Shown here piece after piece: positions 16,698-25,202 of a stretch of DNA of 64,000 nucleotides. Each line of letters begins with the position of its first letter. Position 1 is the first letter of the stretch. The notes beneath the pieces were generated by a model. That model saw nothing but the letters and a program-made list of their open reading frames with translations. It had not been told where the DNA came from and ran no database searches. The position numbers and the translations under genes are program-made. This DNA comes from Actinomadura hallensis (GTDB taxonomy: Bacteria; Actinomycetota; Actinomycetes; Streptosporangiales; Streptosporangiaceae), in the NCBI RefSeq assembly GCF_006716765.1, contig NZ_VFPO01000001.1:4154001-4218000 (forward strand), in the 5' to 3' direction.

Positions 16698-17543
16698 ATG
16701 CGAGGGAAGACGCCCGTCATCACCATGGTGGCCGCCGGCGTGCTCGGGGTGGCCGCGGGCGGCTGGCCCGTGGCGGCCGCCGTCGCGGGCGGGTCGGAAC
16801 CGCCGATGCGGACGCAGCTCGCCACGGTGCTCGAAGACCGCACGTGGCCGACCCCGGAACCCGGCTCCTGGACGATGCCCCAGCCCTCGAAGGACGGGCT
16901 CCCGCCCGTCATCAGGAACATCGAGACCAAGGAGCGCGTCGTCTTCCTCACCATCGACGACGGCTACACCTACGACTCCGAATTCGTGAACCTCGTCCGC
17001 AAGGAGAAGGTTCCCATCATGACGTTCCTGACCTCGACCTACATCAAGGGACAGGGACAGTATTTCTGGGCCATGCGGGACGCCGGCTCGGTGATGGAGA
17101 ACCACACCGTCAGCCACCCCAACATGGCGACGCTCGGCCCGGAGGAGCAGAAACGGCAGATCTGCGAGGCGTCCGACGCGATCGAGAAGAACTACGGCCG
17201 GCGCCCCGAGGTCTTCCGGCCGCCGTTCGGGAGCTTCAACGAGACCACCCGGCAGATGGCCAAGGAATGCGGCATCAAGTCGATCCTGCTGTGGTCGGCG
17301 GAGTTCTACAACGGTACGACCGGGCCCGGCGTCGGCTTCAACGGCTTCGCGCGCGGCGACGGCGGCAAGGGGTTCAAGCCGGGCGACATCATCCTCATGC
17401 ACTACCGCGAGGGCCTCGCCGAGCAGCTCAAGATGATCCTCACCTGGATCCGGCAGGCCGGGTTCCGGCCCGCCGCCGTCGAGAACTACCTCCCGAGGTC
17501 GCTCGGCGGCAACGCGCCCGACAAGCCCCCGGCCAAGGGCTGA
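16698..17543 (+). CDS. Polysaccharide deacetylase (NodB domain), secreted or membrane-anchored
   Basis: 281 residues with an N-terminal hydrophobic segment (about 8-31) serving as signal or anchor, then a NodB homology domain. It shows TIDDGYT with the catalytic Asp and the metal-binding Asp, HTVSHPNM with the two metal-binding His, RPPFGS, and a closing IILMHY histidine block. Such enzymes remove N-acetyl groups from peptidoglycan or other GlcNAc polymers outside the membrane. The ATG at 16698 gives the best signal sequence. It is monocistronic, ending before a strong hairpin at 17612-17657. Confidence 0.88.
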   Translation: MRGKTPVITMVAAGVLGVAAGGWPVAAAVAGGSEPPMRTQLATVLEDRTWPTPEPGSWTMPQPSKDGLPPVIRNIETKERVVFLTIDDGYTYDSEFVNLVRKEKVPIMTFLTSTYIKGQGQYFWAMRDAGSVMENHTVSHPNMATLGPEEQKRQICEASDAIEKNYGRRPEVFRPPFGSFNETTRQMAKECGIKSILLWSAEFYNGTTGPGVGFNGFARGDGGKGFKPGDIILMHYREGLAEQLKMILTWIRQAGFRPAAVENYLPRSLGGNAPDKPPAKG

Positions 17544-17611
17544 AAGCCGACCTTCCCGGAGGAATCCCGGTTACGGCGAAACCCCGGCCCGCCCTTCACT
17601 AGGGTCAACAC

Positions 17612-17657
17612 GCTGGCGGGGTTGAGGTCCCCCGCATCCCGAGCCGACCCCGCCAGC
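17612..17657. terminator. Bidirectional hairpin terminator between convergent genes
   Basis: GCTGGCGGGGT (17612-17622) is perfectly complementary to ACCCCGCCAGC (17647-17657), an 11-bp stem with a 24-base loop. It lies between the stop of the deacetylase (plus strand) and the stop of the dehydrogenase operon (minus strand). Confidence 0.6.
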
Positions 17658-17716
17658 ATCAAGCCACCCGCCGCCCGCCCCGGCGCTCCCCCGCGGCCCG
17701 TCCCGCCGCCCGGGCC

Positions 17717-20131
17717 TCAGCCCGCGCGGACGTTCTCGGGGAGGCGCAGGGACGGGTCGTCGGCCGCCCTGAGGCGCAGCGTGTACAGGTCGTCCGGCGA
17801 GATCGGCATCGCGTCCACCCGGACGCCCTCCGCGTCCTCCACCGCCGAGGCGATCACCGCCGACACCGGGATGACGCCCGCCTCCCCCGCGCCCTTGATG
17901 CCCAGCGGGTTCAGCGGCGACGGCGTCTCCAGATGGTCGGTCTCGATCCTCGGGACCTCCGTCGCGTACGGCATCAGGAAGTCCATGAACGAGGCGTTCA
18001 GCAGCTGCCCCGACTCGTCGTACGCCATCCGCTCGTACAGCGCGCCGCCGATGCCCTGCGCCACGCCGCCGTGGATCTGCCCCTCCACCACCATCGGGTT
18101 GATGAGCCGCCCGCAGTCGTGGACGACCGCGTACCGCAGGACCGACACCTCCGCCGTGTCCGGATCGACCTCCACGATCGCCGCGTGCGCCCCGGCCGCG
18201 AACGTCGACCGGACGGGCGAGTAGTAGTCGCGCCCCTCCAGGCCGGGCTCGTCGCCCTCCGCCACCGGCGGCTCGGTGACCGGACGGCCCACCGCGAACT
18301 GCGTCGCCGCCGCGGCGGCCTCGTCGAACGCGTACCGCAGCGGGTTCGACAGCACCGCGACCGTCCGCAGCGGCACCGCCGACGAACGGTCGCCCCGGAC
18401 GTGCACCACCCCGTCGGTGATCTCCAGGTCCCGGGGATCGGCCTCCAGGGCCTCGCCGGCGATGCGCAGCGCCTTCTCCCGCACCTTCCGGGCCGCCAGC
18501 GCGATCGCGTTGCCGCTCATCACCGCCGCGCGGGACGCGAACGTCCCGACCGCGTACCCGAACCGGCGGGTGTCGCCCGTCGTGACGTGCACGTCCTCGA
18601 TGGGGACGCCGAGCTCCGCGGCGGCGATCTGGGCGAACACGGTCTCGTGGCCCTGGCCCTGCGACGTCAGTCCGGTCGAGACGTGCACCCGCCCCGACGT
18701 ATCGATCTCGACGTGGCCGCCCTCGTACGGGCCGACGCCCGTCCCCTCCACGTAGATGCCCAGGCCGATGCCGAGGCGGCGGCCCCGCGCCGCCGCCTTC
18801 GCCCGCTCGGCCTCGAAACCGTCCCAGCCGATCAGCTCCCGCGTCCTGCGCATCAGCTCCGGGTAGTCGCCCGAGTCGTAGACGAGCGGGCGGCCGTCCT
18901 GGAACGTCAGGCCCTGGTCGTAGGGGAACTCGTCGGGCTGGATGAGGTTGGCCTCCCGTACGTCGGCGCGGTCGCGGCCGAGGTGGCGGGCGATGCGGTC
19001 CATCGTCCGCTCCATGCAGAACACGCCCTGCGGGCGGCCCGCCCCCCGGTACGGGGTGACGATCAGGGTGTTGGTGTAGAGGCTGACGACCTCCGCCCGG
19101 TACGCGCCGATCTTGTAGGGGCCGAGCAGCTGGGTGGACGTGATGATCGGGATGATGATCCCGTACGGGGTGTAGGCGCCGTGGTCGTGCCGGATCCGCA
19201 CGTCCAGGCCGAGGACGCGGCCCTCGTCGTCGAACCCGACCCGCACGTCCTGCAGCTGGCCCCGCTCGTGGGCGGCGGCGACGAAGTGCTCGCGGCGGTC
19301 CTCGGTCCACTTGATCTCGCGGTCCAGCAGCCGCGCCGCCCACGGGACCAGGATCTCCTCCGGCCACGGATGGACGATCTTCACGCCGAACCCGCCGCCG
19401 ACGTCCGGCGCGATCACCTCGACCTTGCCGTTCGGCATCCCGAGCCGCGCGGCGATCGCGGCGCGGACGCTGGTGGACGCCTGCGTCGAGGAGTACACGC
19501 GCAGCGACCCGTCGTCGGCGTCCCACCGCGCGTACACCCCGCGCCCCTCCAGGGGCATCGACGCGCTGCGCTCGATCGACAGGCTGAACTCCAGCACGTG
19601 GGGCGCCGCCTCGATCGCCGCGGCGGCGTCCCCGTTCTCCTGGACGAGGACGGCCCCCACGTTGCCCGGCACGTCGTCGTGGACGAGGTGCTCCGCCCGC
19701 GTCGCCGCCTCGAGGCCGACGACGGCCGGCAGCGGCTCGTAGTCGACGCGGATGCGCTCGGCGGCGTCCTCGGCCAGGTACCGGTCGCGCGCCACGACCA
19801 TCACGACGGGCTCGCCGACGTGCCGGACGACGTCGCGGGCCAGCGGGTAGCCGGTGCGGCCGTGCGTCAGCGCCGGGTGCGGGATCAGCAGCGGCAGCGG
19901 CTCGCCGACCCGCCCCGGCAGGTCCTCCCAGGTGTAGACGGCGACGAGGCCGTCGACGTCCAGCGCCCCCGCTACGTCGATGTCGAGGATCCGGGCGTGC
20001 GCGTGGGGGGAGCGCACGAACGCCGCCGCCAGCGCGTCGCGGCCGAGGTCGTCGAGGTAGCGGCCGCGGCCGGTGGTGAGCCTGCCGTCCTCGCGGCGCT
20101 CGACCGGCTCTCCGAAGACCCGCGTCCCCAT
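17717..20131 (-). CDS. Molybdopterin-binding large subunit of a molybdenum hydroxylase (xanthine dehydrogenase/CoxL form II type)
   Basis: 804 residues, catalytic subunit of a three-subunit molybdenum hydroxylase. VGGGFG at 244-249 is the first molybdopterin contact and the active-site loop is PYRGAGRPQG at 360-369. The catalytic base is Glu750 in GAGEAG. The loop lacks the Cys-Ser-Phe-Arg of true CO dehydrogenase, so this is a hydroxylase of purines, pyrimidines, aldehydes or other aromatic N-heterocycles. Its ATG directly abuts the small-subunit stop (TAG-ATG). The operon begins with a pyrimidine-type permease, which makes a uracil/thymine dehydrogenase (to barbiturate) or xanthine dehydrogenase the best guesses. 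Confidence 0.9.
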   Translation of the reverse strand: MGTRVFGEPVERREDGRLTTGRGRYLDDLGRDALAAAFVRSPHAHARILDIDVAGALDVDGLVAVYTWEDLPGRVGEPLPLLIPHPALTHGRTGYPLARDVVRHVGEPVVMVVARDRYLAEDAAERIRVDYEPLPAVVGLEAATRAEHLVHDDVPGNVGAVLVQENGDAAAAIEAAPHVLEFSLSIERSASMPLEGRGVYARWDADDGSLRVYSSTQASTSVRAAIAARLGMPNGKVEVIAPDVGGGFGVKIVHPWPEEILVPWAARLLDREIKWTEDRREHFVAAAHERGQLQDVRVGFDDEGRVLGLDVRIRHDHGAYTPYGIIIPIITSTQLLGPYKIGAYRAEVVSLYTNTLIVTPYRGAGRPQGVFCMERTMDRIARHLGRDRADVREANLIQPDEFPYDQGLTFQDGRPLVYDSGDYPELMRRTRELIGWDGFEAERAKAAARGRRLGIGLGIYVEGTGVGPYEGGHVEIDTSGRVHVSTGLTSQGQGHETVFAQIAAAELGVPIEDVHVTTGDTRRFGYAVGTFASRAAVMSGNAIALAARKVREKALRIAGEALEADPRDLEITDGVVHVRGDRSSAVPLRTVAVLSNPLRYAFDEAAAAATQFAVGRPVTEPPVAEGDEPGLEGRDYYSPVRSTFAAGAHAAIVEVDPDTAEVSVLRYAVVHDCGRLINPMVVEGQIHGGVAQGIGGALYERMAYDESGQLLNASFMDFLMPYATEVPRIETDHLETPSPLNPLGIKGAGEAGVIPVSAVIASAVEDAEGVRVDAMPISPDDLYTLRLRAADDPSLRLPENVRAG

Positions 20132-20647
20132 CTATCCCTCCCCTTCCCGGGCCGGGTCCGGCCCGGCCGGTCCGGCCATCAGGTCCGCGGCGCGGTGCAC
20201 CGCCTTGACGATGTTCTGGTAGCCGGTGCAGCGGCACAGGTTCCCGGAGATCCCCTCGAGCACCTCCTCCTCCGTCGGGCGCGGCGTCTCCCGCAGCAGC
20301 GCCGTCACGGTGCAGAGGAACCCGGGCGTGCAGAAGCCGCACTGGAGGCCGTGGCACTCGCGGAACGCCCGCTGCACCGGCGACGGCGTGCCGTCCTCGG
20401 CGGCGAGGCCCTCCACCGTCGTGATCTCGTGCCCGTGCGCGGTGACGGCGAACATCAGGCACGACCGGATCGGCTCCCCGTCCAGCAGGACGGTGCAGCA
20501 GCCGCACACGCCGTGCTCGCAGCCGACGTGCGTGCCGGTGAGCCCGAGGTCGTGCCGGAGCAGGTCCGACAGCAGCCGCCTGGCGGGGACGCGGGCCGTG
20601 CGGTGCGTCCCGTTGACCGTCAGCGCGACCTCGAAGCTCTCCTCCAT
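20132..20647 (-). CDS. Two-[2Fe-2S] small subunit of the molybdenum hydroxylase
   Basis: 171 residues. The plant-type ferredoxin domain has Cys43, Cys48, Cys51 and Cys63 (GCEHGVCGCC then RSC). The C-terminal all-helical domain has Cys103, Cys106, Cys138 and Cys140 (QCGFCTPG, LCRCTG). It passes electrons from molybdenum to the flavin subunit. It is about 15 residues longer than usual through a Gly/Pro/Ala tail. The ATG overlaps the upstream flavin-subunit stop by one base (TGATG). Confidence 0.95.
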   Translation of the reverse strand: MEESFEVALTVNGTHRTARVPARRLLSDLLRHDLGLTGTHVGCEHGVCGCCTVLLDGEPIRSCLMFAVTAHGHEITTVEGLAAEDGTPSPVQRAFRECHGLQCGFCTPGFLCTVTALLRETPRPTEEEVLEGISGNLCRCTGYQNIVKAVHRAADLMAGPAGPDPAREGEG

Positions 20648-21510
20648 CAGTCTCCCGCCTTCCGCAGCGCCTCGGCCGCCGCGACGCTCAGGGCGCGCTC
20701 GGTGAGCACGCCGGCCAGATGGCGCCGGTAGCCGGCGCTCGCGTGGATGTCCGCCTCCGGGTCGACGCGCTCGCGGGCGTGCGCGGCGGCCGCCGCCCAG
20801 TCGCCCGCCGGCCCGGCCGCGCCGGTCAGGTCGAGGACGAGCGGCGTCCCGCCGACGCCGAGGTACCCGGCGCGGGCGGACGAGACCCGCAGGTCCTCGT
20901 CGAGGGTGACGACGGCGGCGACCCCGGCGAGCGCGTAGTCGCCGTGCCGCCGTGCCGTCTCGGCGAACGCCGTGCCGGTGCGCGGCGGCGCGGCGGGGAA
21001 GAACGCCGACACGGCCAGCTCGCCGGGTTCGAGCGCCGACTCCAGCGGCCCCAGGAAGAACGCGTCGGCGGGGATCGTGCGGCGTCCCCGCGCCGACGCC
21101 GCCTCGACCGTCCCGCCGAGGACCGCCAGCACGGCCGGCATCTCCCCGGCGGGGTCGGCGTGCACGAGGCTCCCCACGACCGTGCCCCGGTTCCGGATCA
21201 CCGGGTGCGCGACGTGCCGCAGCGCCCGCCGCAGCAGCGGCTGGATCGCGGCGGCCTCCGCGGAGCGCTCCACCCGGGCGTGCCGGGCGAGCGCGCCGAC
21301 CCGCACGCCCCCGTCGCCCGCGTGGACGGTGTCGAGTTCCGCCACGCGGTTGATGTCGACGAGGGCGGGCGGGGCGGCGAGCCGCATGTTCAGCAGCGGG
21401 ATGAGGCTCTGCCCCCCGGCGAGCACCTTGCCCGACGGTGCGGCGGCGAGGACGTCGAGGGCCTCGTCGAGCGTGCGCGGGGCGTGGTAGCCGAACGGGG
21501 GTGGTTTCAC
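20647..21510 (-). CDS. FAD-binding medium subunit of the molybdenum hydroxylase
   Basis: 287 residues of the CoxM/XdhB family. FAD-binding blocks are AGGQSLIPLLNMRLA (about 32-46) and RNRGTVVGSLVHADPAGEMPA (first-half motif TVVGSL); the C-terminal CO-dehydrogenase flavoprotein domain follows. The GTG at 21510 is chosen because GAGGAGG precedes it by 7 bases, giving the usual KPPPFGYHAP N-terminus. It starts 11 bases after the permease stop, so permease, medium, small and large subunits form one transcript in that order. Confidence 0.93.
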   Translation of the reverse strand: MKPPPFGYHAPRTLDEALDVLAAAPSGKVLAGGQSLIPLLNMRLAAPPALVDINRVAELDTVHAGDGGVRVGALARHARVERSAEAAAIQPLLRRALRHVAHPVIRNRGTVVGSLVHADPAGEMPAVLAVLGGTVEAASARGRRTIPADAFFLGPLESALEPGELAVSAFFPAAPPRTGTAFAETARRHGDYALAGVAAVVTLDEDLRVSSARAGYLGVGGTPLVLDLTGAAGPAGDWAAAAAHARERVDPEADIHASAGYRRHLAGVLTERALSVAAAEALRKAGD

Positions 21511-21521
21511 GAGCCGCCTCC

Positions 21522-23036
21522 TCAGCTCCGCCCGGCGCCGGGCTCGTCCCCGCCGGACCCGCCGGACCCGCCGGGCCCGTCGCCGTCGGCGCCGCCGGCC
21601 TGCTCGGTGCGGCGCACCGGGCCGCCGACCTCCTCCCGGGCCGGCGCCATGATCGCGGTGCCGTTGCCGGTGGGTCCGCGCAGCGCGTTGAGGACGTGGT
21701 ACCCGACCAGGACGGCGATGGTGCCGAACGCGATGCCCTGGAGCGGGAAGTCGTCGGTGATCTTCAGCGTCACGTCCCCGATCGCGAGGATGAGCGCGGC
21801 CGCCACGGGGACGAGGTTGACCGGGTCGGCGAAGTCCACCCGGTTCTCCACCCAGATCTTGGCGCCCAGCAGGCCGATCATGCCGTACAGCACGACGGTG
21901 ATGCCGCCGAGCACGCCCCCGGGCGTGGCGGCGATCAGCGCGCCGAACTTGGGGCACAGCCCGAACAGGATCGCCACGATCGCGGCGACGTAGTACGCGG
22001 CCGTCGAGTAGATCCGGGTCGCGGCCATCACGCCGATGTTCTCCGCGTAGGTGGTGGTCGGCGCGCCGCCGACCGCGCTGGCGAGGGCGGTGCCGACGCC
22101 GTCGGCGCCGATGGCGCGGCCGAGGACGGGGTCGAGGTCCTCCTCGGTCATCGCGGCGACGGCCTTGACGTGCCCGGTGTTCTCGGCGAGCAGCGCGATG
22201 ACCGCCGGCAGCGCCAGCAGGATCGCGGAGGTCTTGAAGTCGGGGCCGTGCATGCTCGGCAGCCCGAACCAGCCGGCCGCCTCCACTCCGCTGAAGTCGA
22301 CCCGGTCGTGGGGGAAGGCGGTGGCCACGCAGTACGGGCCCTCGGCGGTGCACGGCTGGCCGTTCGCGTCGAGCAGGTTCTGGCCCGGCAGCACCGAGGT
22401 GACCTGGCCGATCGTCTTGTCGAGGATCCACGACAGCGCGTACCCGAAGACCAGCGCCAGAAGAATCGTGATGCGTCCCCAGAAGCCGCGGAGAAGGACC
22501 GCGCACAGCACCGCGAAGCCCAGCGTCGCCAGCGCGACCCACTGGTCCTGGGGCCAGTAGACGTTGGCGACGACCGGTGCGAGGTTGAATCCGATCAGCA
22601 TCACCACGGCACCGGTGACGACCGGTGGGAACACCCGGTGGATGACCTCGCCGCCCACGAAGTGGATCAGCAGGCCGATCAGCGCGAGGACCAGGCCGGC
22701 GACGAGGATGGCGCCGGTCACCGTGGCCGTGTCGCCGCCCGCCGCGCGGATCGCCGCGACCGCGCCCACGAACGAGGCGCTCGTGCCCAGGTAGCTCGGG
22801 ACCCGGCCGCCCACGATGAGCAGGAACAGGATCGTGGCGACCCCGGACATCATGATGGCGAGGTTGGGGTCGAGCCCCATCACCACGGGGAACACGAACG
22901 TCGCACCGAACATCGCCACCACGTGCTGGGCGCCGATGCCCGCGGTGCGCGGCCACGACAGCCGTTCGTCCGGTCTGACGACCTCTCCGGGCGGCGGAGT
23001 CCTTCCGTCGCCGTACAGCTTCCAGCCGATCGCCAT
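21522..23036 (-). CDS. NCS2-family permease, RutG/UraA-like (pyrimidine transporter candidate)
   Basis: 504 residues with about 14 membrane segments and a Gly-rich hydrophilic C-terminal tail. It shows the NCS2 block GAQHVVAMFGATFVFPVV at about 36-53 and the signature AENTGHVKAVAAMT. The signature carries Glu-Asn and a His as in uracil permeases UraA/RutG rather than the QNNG signature of xanthine/urate carriers, so proton-driven uptake of uracil or a related pyrimidine is most likely. It is the first gene of an operon with the molybdenum hydroxylase subunits, which probably act on the imported compound. GGGAGG stands 7 bases before the ATG at 23036. Confidence 0.85.
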   Translation of the reverse strand: MAIGWKLYGDGRTPPPGEVVRPDERLSWPRTAGIGAQHVVAMFGATFVFPVVMGLDPNLAIMMSGVATILFLLIVGGRVPSYLGTSASFVGAVAAIRAAGGDTATVTGAILVAGLVLALIGLLIHFVGGEVIHRVFPPVVTGAVVMLIGFNLAPVVANVYWPQDQWVALATLGFAVLCAVLLRGFWGRITILLALVFGYALSWILDKTIGQVTSVLPGQNLLDANGQPCTAEGPYCVATAFPHDRVDFSGVEAAGWFGLPSMHGPDFKTSAILLALPAVIALLAENTGHVKAVAAMTEEDLDPVLGRAIGADGVGTALASAVGGAPTTTYAENIGVMAATRIYSTAAYYVAAIVAILFGLCPKFGALIAATPGGVLGGITVVLYGMIGLLGAKIWVENRVDFADPVNLVPVAAALILAIGDVTLKITDDFPLQGIAFGTIAVLVGYHVLNALRGPTGNGTAIMAPAREEVGGPVRRTEQAGGADGDGPGGSGGSGGDEPGAGRS

Positions 23037-23085
23037 CGGGGGCCTCCCTGCTCAAACGCTCAAGCGTCCGCGGTCATGCGGGCAA

Positions 23086-23097
23086 GGTAGATCTACC
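23086..23097. promoter_or_regulatory. Perfect 12-bp palindrome, candidate operator for the permease operon
   Basis: GGTAGATCTACC lies 50 bases upstream of the permease start, in the intergenic region after pucR. Nearby, on the minus strand, TTGAGC occurs twice eight bases apart (about 23053-23066). A PucR-type activator is encoded next door, but binding is inference. Confidence 0.4.
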
Positions 23098-23163
23098 CTG
23101 ATGGGCGGGCATCGGCGAGTTCTGCCAAAGCCCGAGCCCCCGATTGGGAGGACAGGCCGGTGC

Positions 23164-23183
23164 AAAAAACCGCCCGGTGCGGC
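23164..23183 (-). terminator. Intrinsic terminator after pucR
   Basis: On the minus strand GCCGC-ACCGG-GCGGT forms a 5-bp stem directly followed by six T residues (plus strand A tract 23164-23169), about 32 bases after the pucR stop. A classical stem plus U tract is rare in this window. Confidence 0.55.
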
Positions 23184-23214
23184 GTCGGGACGCGCCGAGG
23201 TGCTGTGACTACCC

Positions 23215-24978
23215 TCAGATGCCGCGCATGCGCAGAACGTGAAGGGCGAGGGTGAGGTTGAGCCGCAGATGCGCGTCCTCGGTGAACGCGCCGAGCATCC
23301 GTTCCAGCTTCCCTATGCGGTAGCGCAGCGTGTTGTAGTGGAAGTGGAGGCGGCGCGCGGTCTCGGCGACGTTGAGGTTGGTCTCCAGCAGCACCTGGAG
23401 GGTGCGGCGCAGGTCGACCAGTTCCGGCTCGTCGTCGGAGGCCAGGTCGCCCAGCGTCTCCCGGACGAACGCGTGCAGCTCCTCCGGGTCGGACACCAGG
23501 CTCAGCAGCCGGTACACGCCGAGCTGGTCGAAGTGCGCCCGCGCGCCCGCCCCGTTGAGCTGGCGGCCCACCCGGACGGCCTTCACCGCCTGGTCGTACG
23601 CCTCGGGCAGCTCGGCGGGCGAGGTCACCGTCCGGCTTATGCCGGTGGAGAACGTGCGCCGCACCTGCTGGTGCTCGGCGAAGATCGACGACGCCTCCTT
23701 GACCATCGCCTGGACCGGCCCGCCGGTCAGCTCGCCGGGATCGACGCCGTCCGCGCCGACGATCGCGACGACCTCGTGCGCGAAGCTCGCGACGGCCGCG
23801 CCCCGGTCGTGGCGGCGCACCGCCGTCGTCCACGCGGCGGCGAGGCGCTCCTGCGCGGACCGCTCCTCGGCGCCGCGGCCGCGCGACCCGCCCTCGGGCT
23901 CGGATCCCCCGGGCCGGGCGGCGCCGCGGCGGTCGGCGTCCGCCGGCCCGGCGCGCGGGCGGCCGTCGAGCTCGGCGACGACCACCATCACCGGGCGGTC
24001 CAGCTTCCAGCCGAAGCCGTCGCAGTGCGCGATGACCCGGTCGTCGTCGCCCGCGCGTCCCGCGAGGATGTCGCGCAGGAAGTCGGCGCGGTACTTGCTC
24101 TCGACGGCGGCGACGGCCTGCTGCTTGGTCACCACCAGCGCCGCGACGGTCGCGGCGCGCTCCAGGATGTCGAGGTCGGTGCCGCGCAGCGTCCCGGCCG
24201 GGCTGAACGCGACGATCCGCCCGTGGTCGAAGCCGCCCGCCATCACGGGCACGACCAGGTGGTCGCCGGTGCCGTGCGCGCCGATGACGCCGCAGCCGCC
24301 GCGCCCGCACGCCGCGTGCCGGCCCGCGTCGAACGCGCGCATCGCCTGGACGTGCTCGTCGGGACCGGCTCCGGCCAGGACGCGCTGCTCGCCGTCCAGC
24401 ACCACGACCGCGACGTCCAGCAGCGTCGCGACCTCGTCGACGACCTCCTGGAGGCCGCCGCCGCACAGCACGATCTGCACCAGCGCCCGGTGCACCTCCT
24501 CGGTGCGGGCGAGCACCGCCGCCTGCCGGTTCAGTATGTCCGTCAGGACCTGGTTGAGGATGTCGTCGAAGCCGACGTCGTTGGGGAGCAGGATCAGGGG
24601 GAAGCCGCGCCGGTCCGCCTGGGCGATCATCTCGGCGGGGAGCGAGTCCAGGTAGCGGCCGAGCTTGATGGCCAGCGCGGCGAGGCCGCGCTCGTCGAGG
24701 TCGGCGACCAGGTTGTCGAGGGACTGGGGGGTGTTGCGGAGGGGGTAGCCGGTGGTGAGGAGCAGCTCGTTGGGCTTGACCCACGACAGGATGTCGGGGA
24801 CCTCCATCACGTTGAGCCGCTGGACGATGCGCTCGAGTCCGGCCCGTCCGGCGATGAGGCGCGCGCCGTTGAGGGTGCTGACGCCGAGGACCTCCCCGAC
24901 CGACAGGCCATAGGTCAGTGTTCCGGTGCTCGCGAGCCTGAGGGCCGGTGGGCCCGGGTCCGCGCTGGTGTAACTCAT
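23215..24978 (-). CDS. PucR-family transcriptional regulator
   Basis: 587 residues: N-terminal PucR domain (about 20-140; LSVGEVLGVSTLNGARLIAG, ELLLTTGYPLRN), a central GAF/CdaR-like sensor region with a Cys cluster (AACGRGGCGV), and a C-terminal PucR-type helix-turn-helix (LNVAETARRLHFHYNTLRYR). PucR proteins activate purine or related nitrogen-compound catabolism in response to a pathway ureide. The ATG at 24978 is chosen for a GAGG about 11 bases upstream; an ATG at 25008 is possible. It lies between the permease/dehydrogenase operon and the divergent DUF2877-FdrA-DUF1116 operon and is well placed to control both. A Gly/Arg-rich insert near residues 340-375 is unusual. Confidence 0.9.
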   Translation of the reverse strand: MSYTSADPGPPALRLASTGTLTYGLSVGEVLGVSTLNGARLIAGRAGLERIVQRLNVMEVPDILSWVKPNELLLTTGYPLRNTPQSLDNLVADLDERGLAALAIKLGRYLDSLPAEMIAQADRRGFPLILLPNDVGFDDILNQVLTDILNRQAAVLARTEEVHRALVQIVLCGGGLQEVVDEVATLLDVAVVVLDGEQRVLAGAGPDEHVQAMRAFDAGRHAACGRGGCGVIGAHGTGDHLVVPVMAGGFDHGRIVAFSPAGTLRGTDLDILERAATVAALVVTKQQAVAAVESKYRADFLRDILAGRAGDDDRVIAHCDGFGWKLDRPVMVVVAELDGRPRAGPADADRRGAARPGGSEPEGGSRGRGAEERSAQERLAAAWTTAVRRHDRGAAVASFAHEVVAIVGADGVDPGELTGGPVQAMVKEASSIFAEHQQVRRTFSTGISRTVTSPAELPEAYDQAVKAVRVGRQLNGAGARAHFDQLGVYRLLSLVSDPEELHAFVRETLGDLASDDEPELVDLRRTLQVLLETNLNVAETARRLHFHYNTLRYRIGKLERMLGAFTEDAHLRLNLTLALHVLRMRGI

Positions 24979-25028
24979 GCCAGGGGTCACCTCGCCTTTT
25001 GGTGCGTACATCGCCCGTAACGGCGTGA

Positions 25029-25058
25029 TCGCTACCGGTTCCTGATCAACACTGACAA
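25029..25058 (-). promoter_or_regulatory. Candidate pucR promoter
   Basis: Minus strand TTGTCA (25058-25053), 18 bases, TAGCGA (25034-25029), giving a leader of about 45 bases to the pucR ATG. TGACAAC also occurs at 25053-25059 and 25072-25078 as 19-base-spaced direct repeats, two helical turns apart, which could be a regulator site overlapping the -35 box. Confidence 0.4.
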
Positions 25059-25202
25059 CAAAGACGAACGATGACAACCATCCTTGGCAGCTTTCCCCAT
25101 ACGTCAGCCGCGGAGGCCGTTCTACCGTCTCGGCAGAGGCCGGTCGCCCGCGCACCGGACAGCACGCGCGGTCGGTCACCGTCGCCGGCCTCGGGAGGAT
25201 CC

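Noticed and set aside
17717..21510. Aerobic CO dehydrogenase
   Set aside because: The large subunit has a YRGAGR loop, not the Cys-containing loop of form I CoxL, so CO oxidation is not supported in spite of CoxD/E/G-like helpers.
20647..23055. An 802-residue frame that would fuse the flavin subunit to sequence overlapping the permease
   Set aside because: The upstream half is the permease gene read out of frame; the GTG at 21510 with GAGGAGG gives the normal flavin subunit length.
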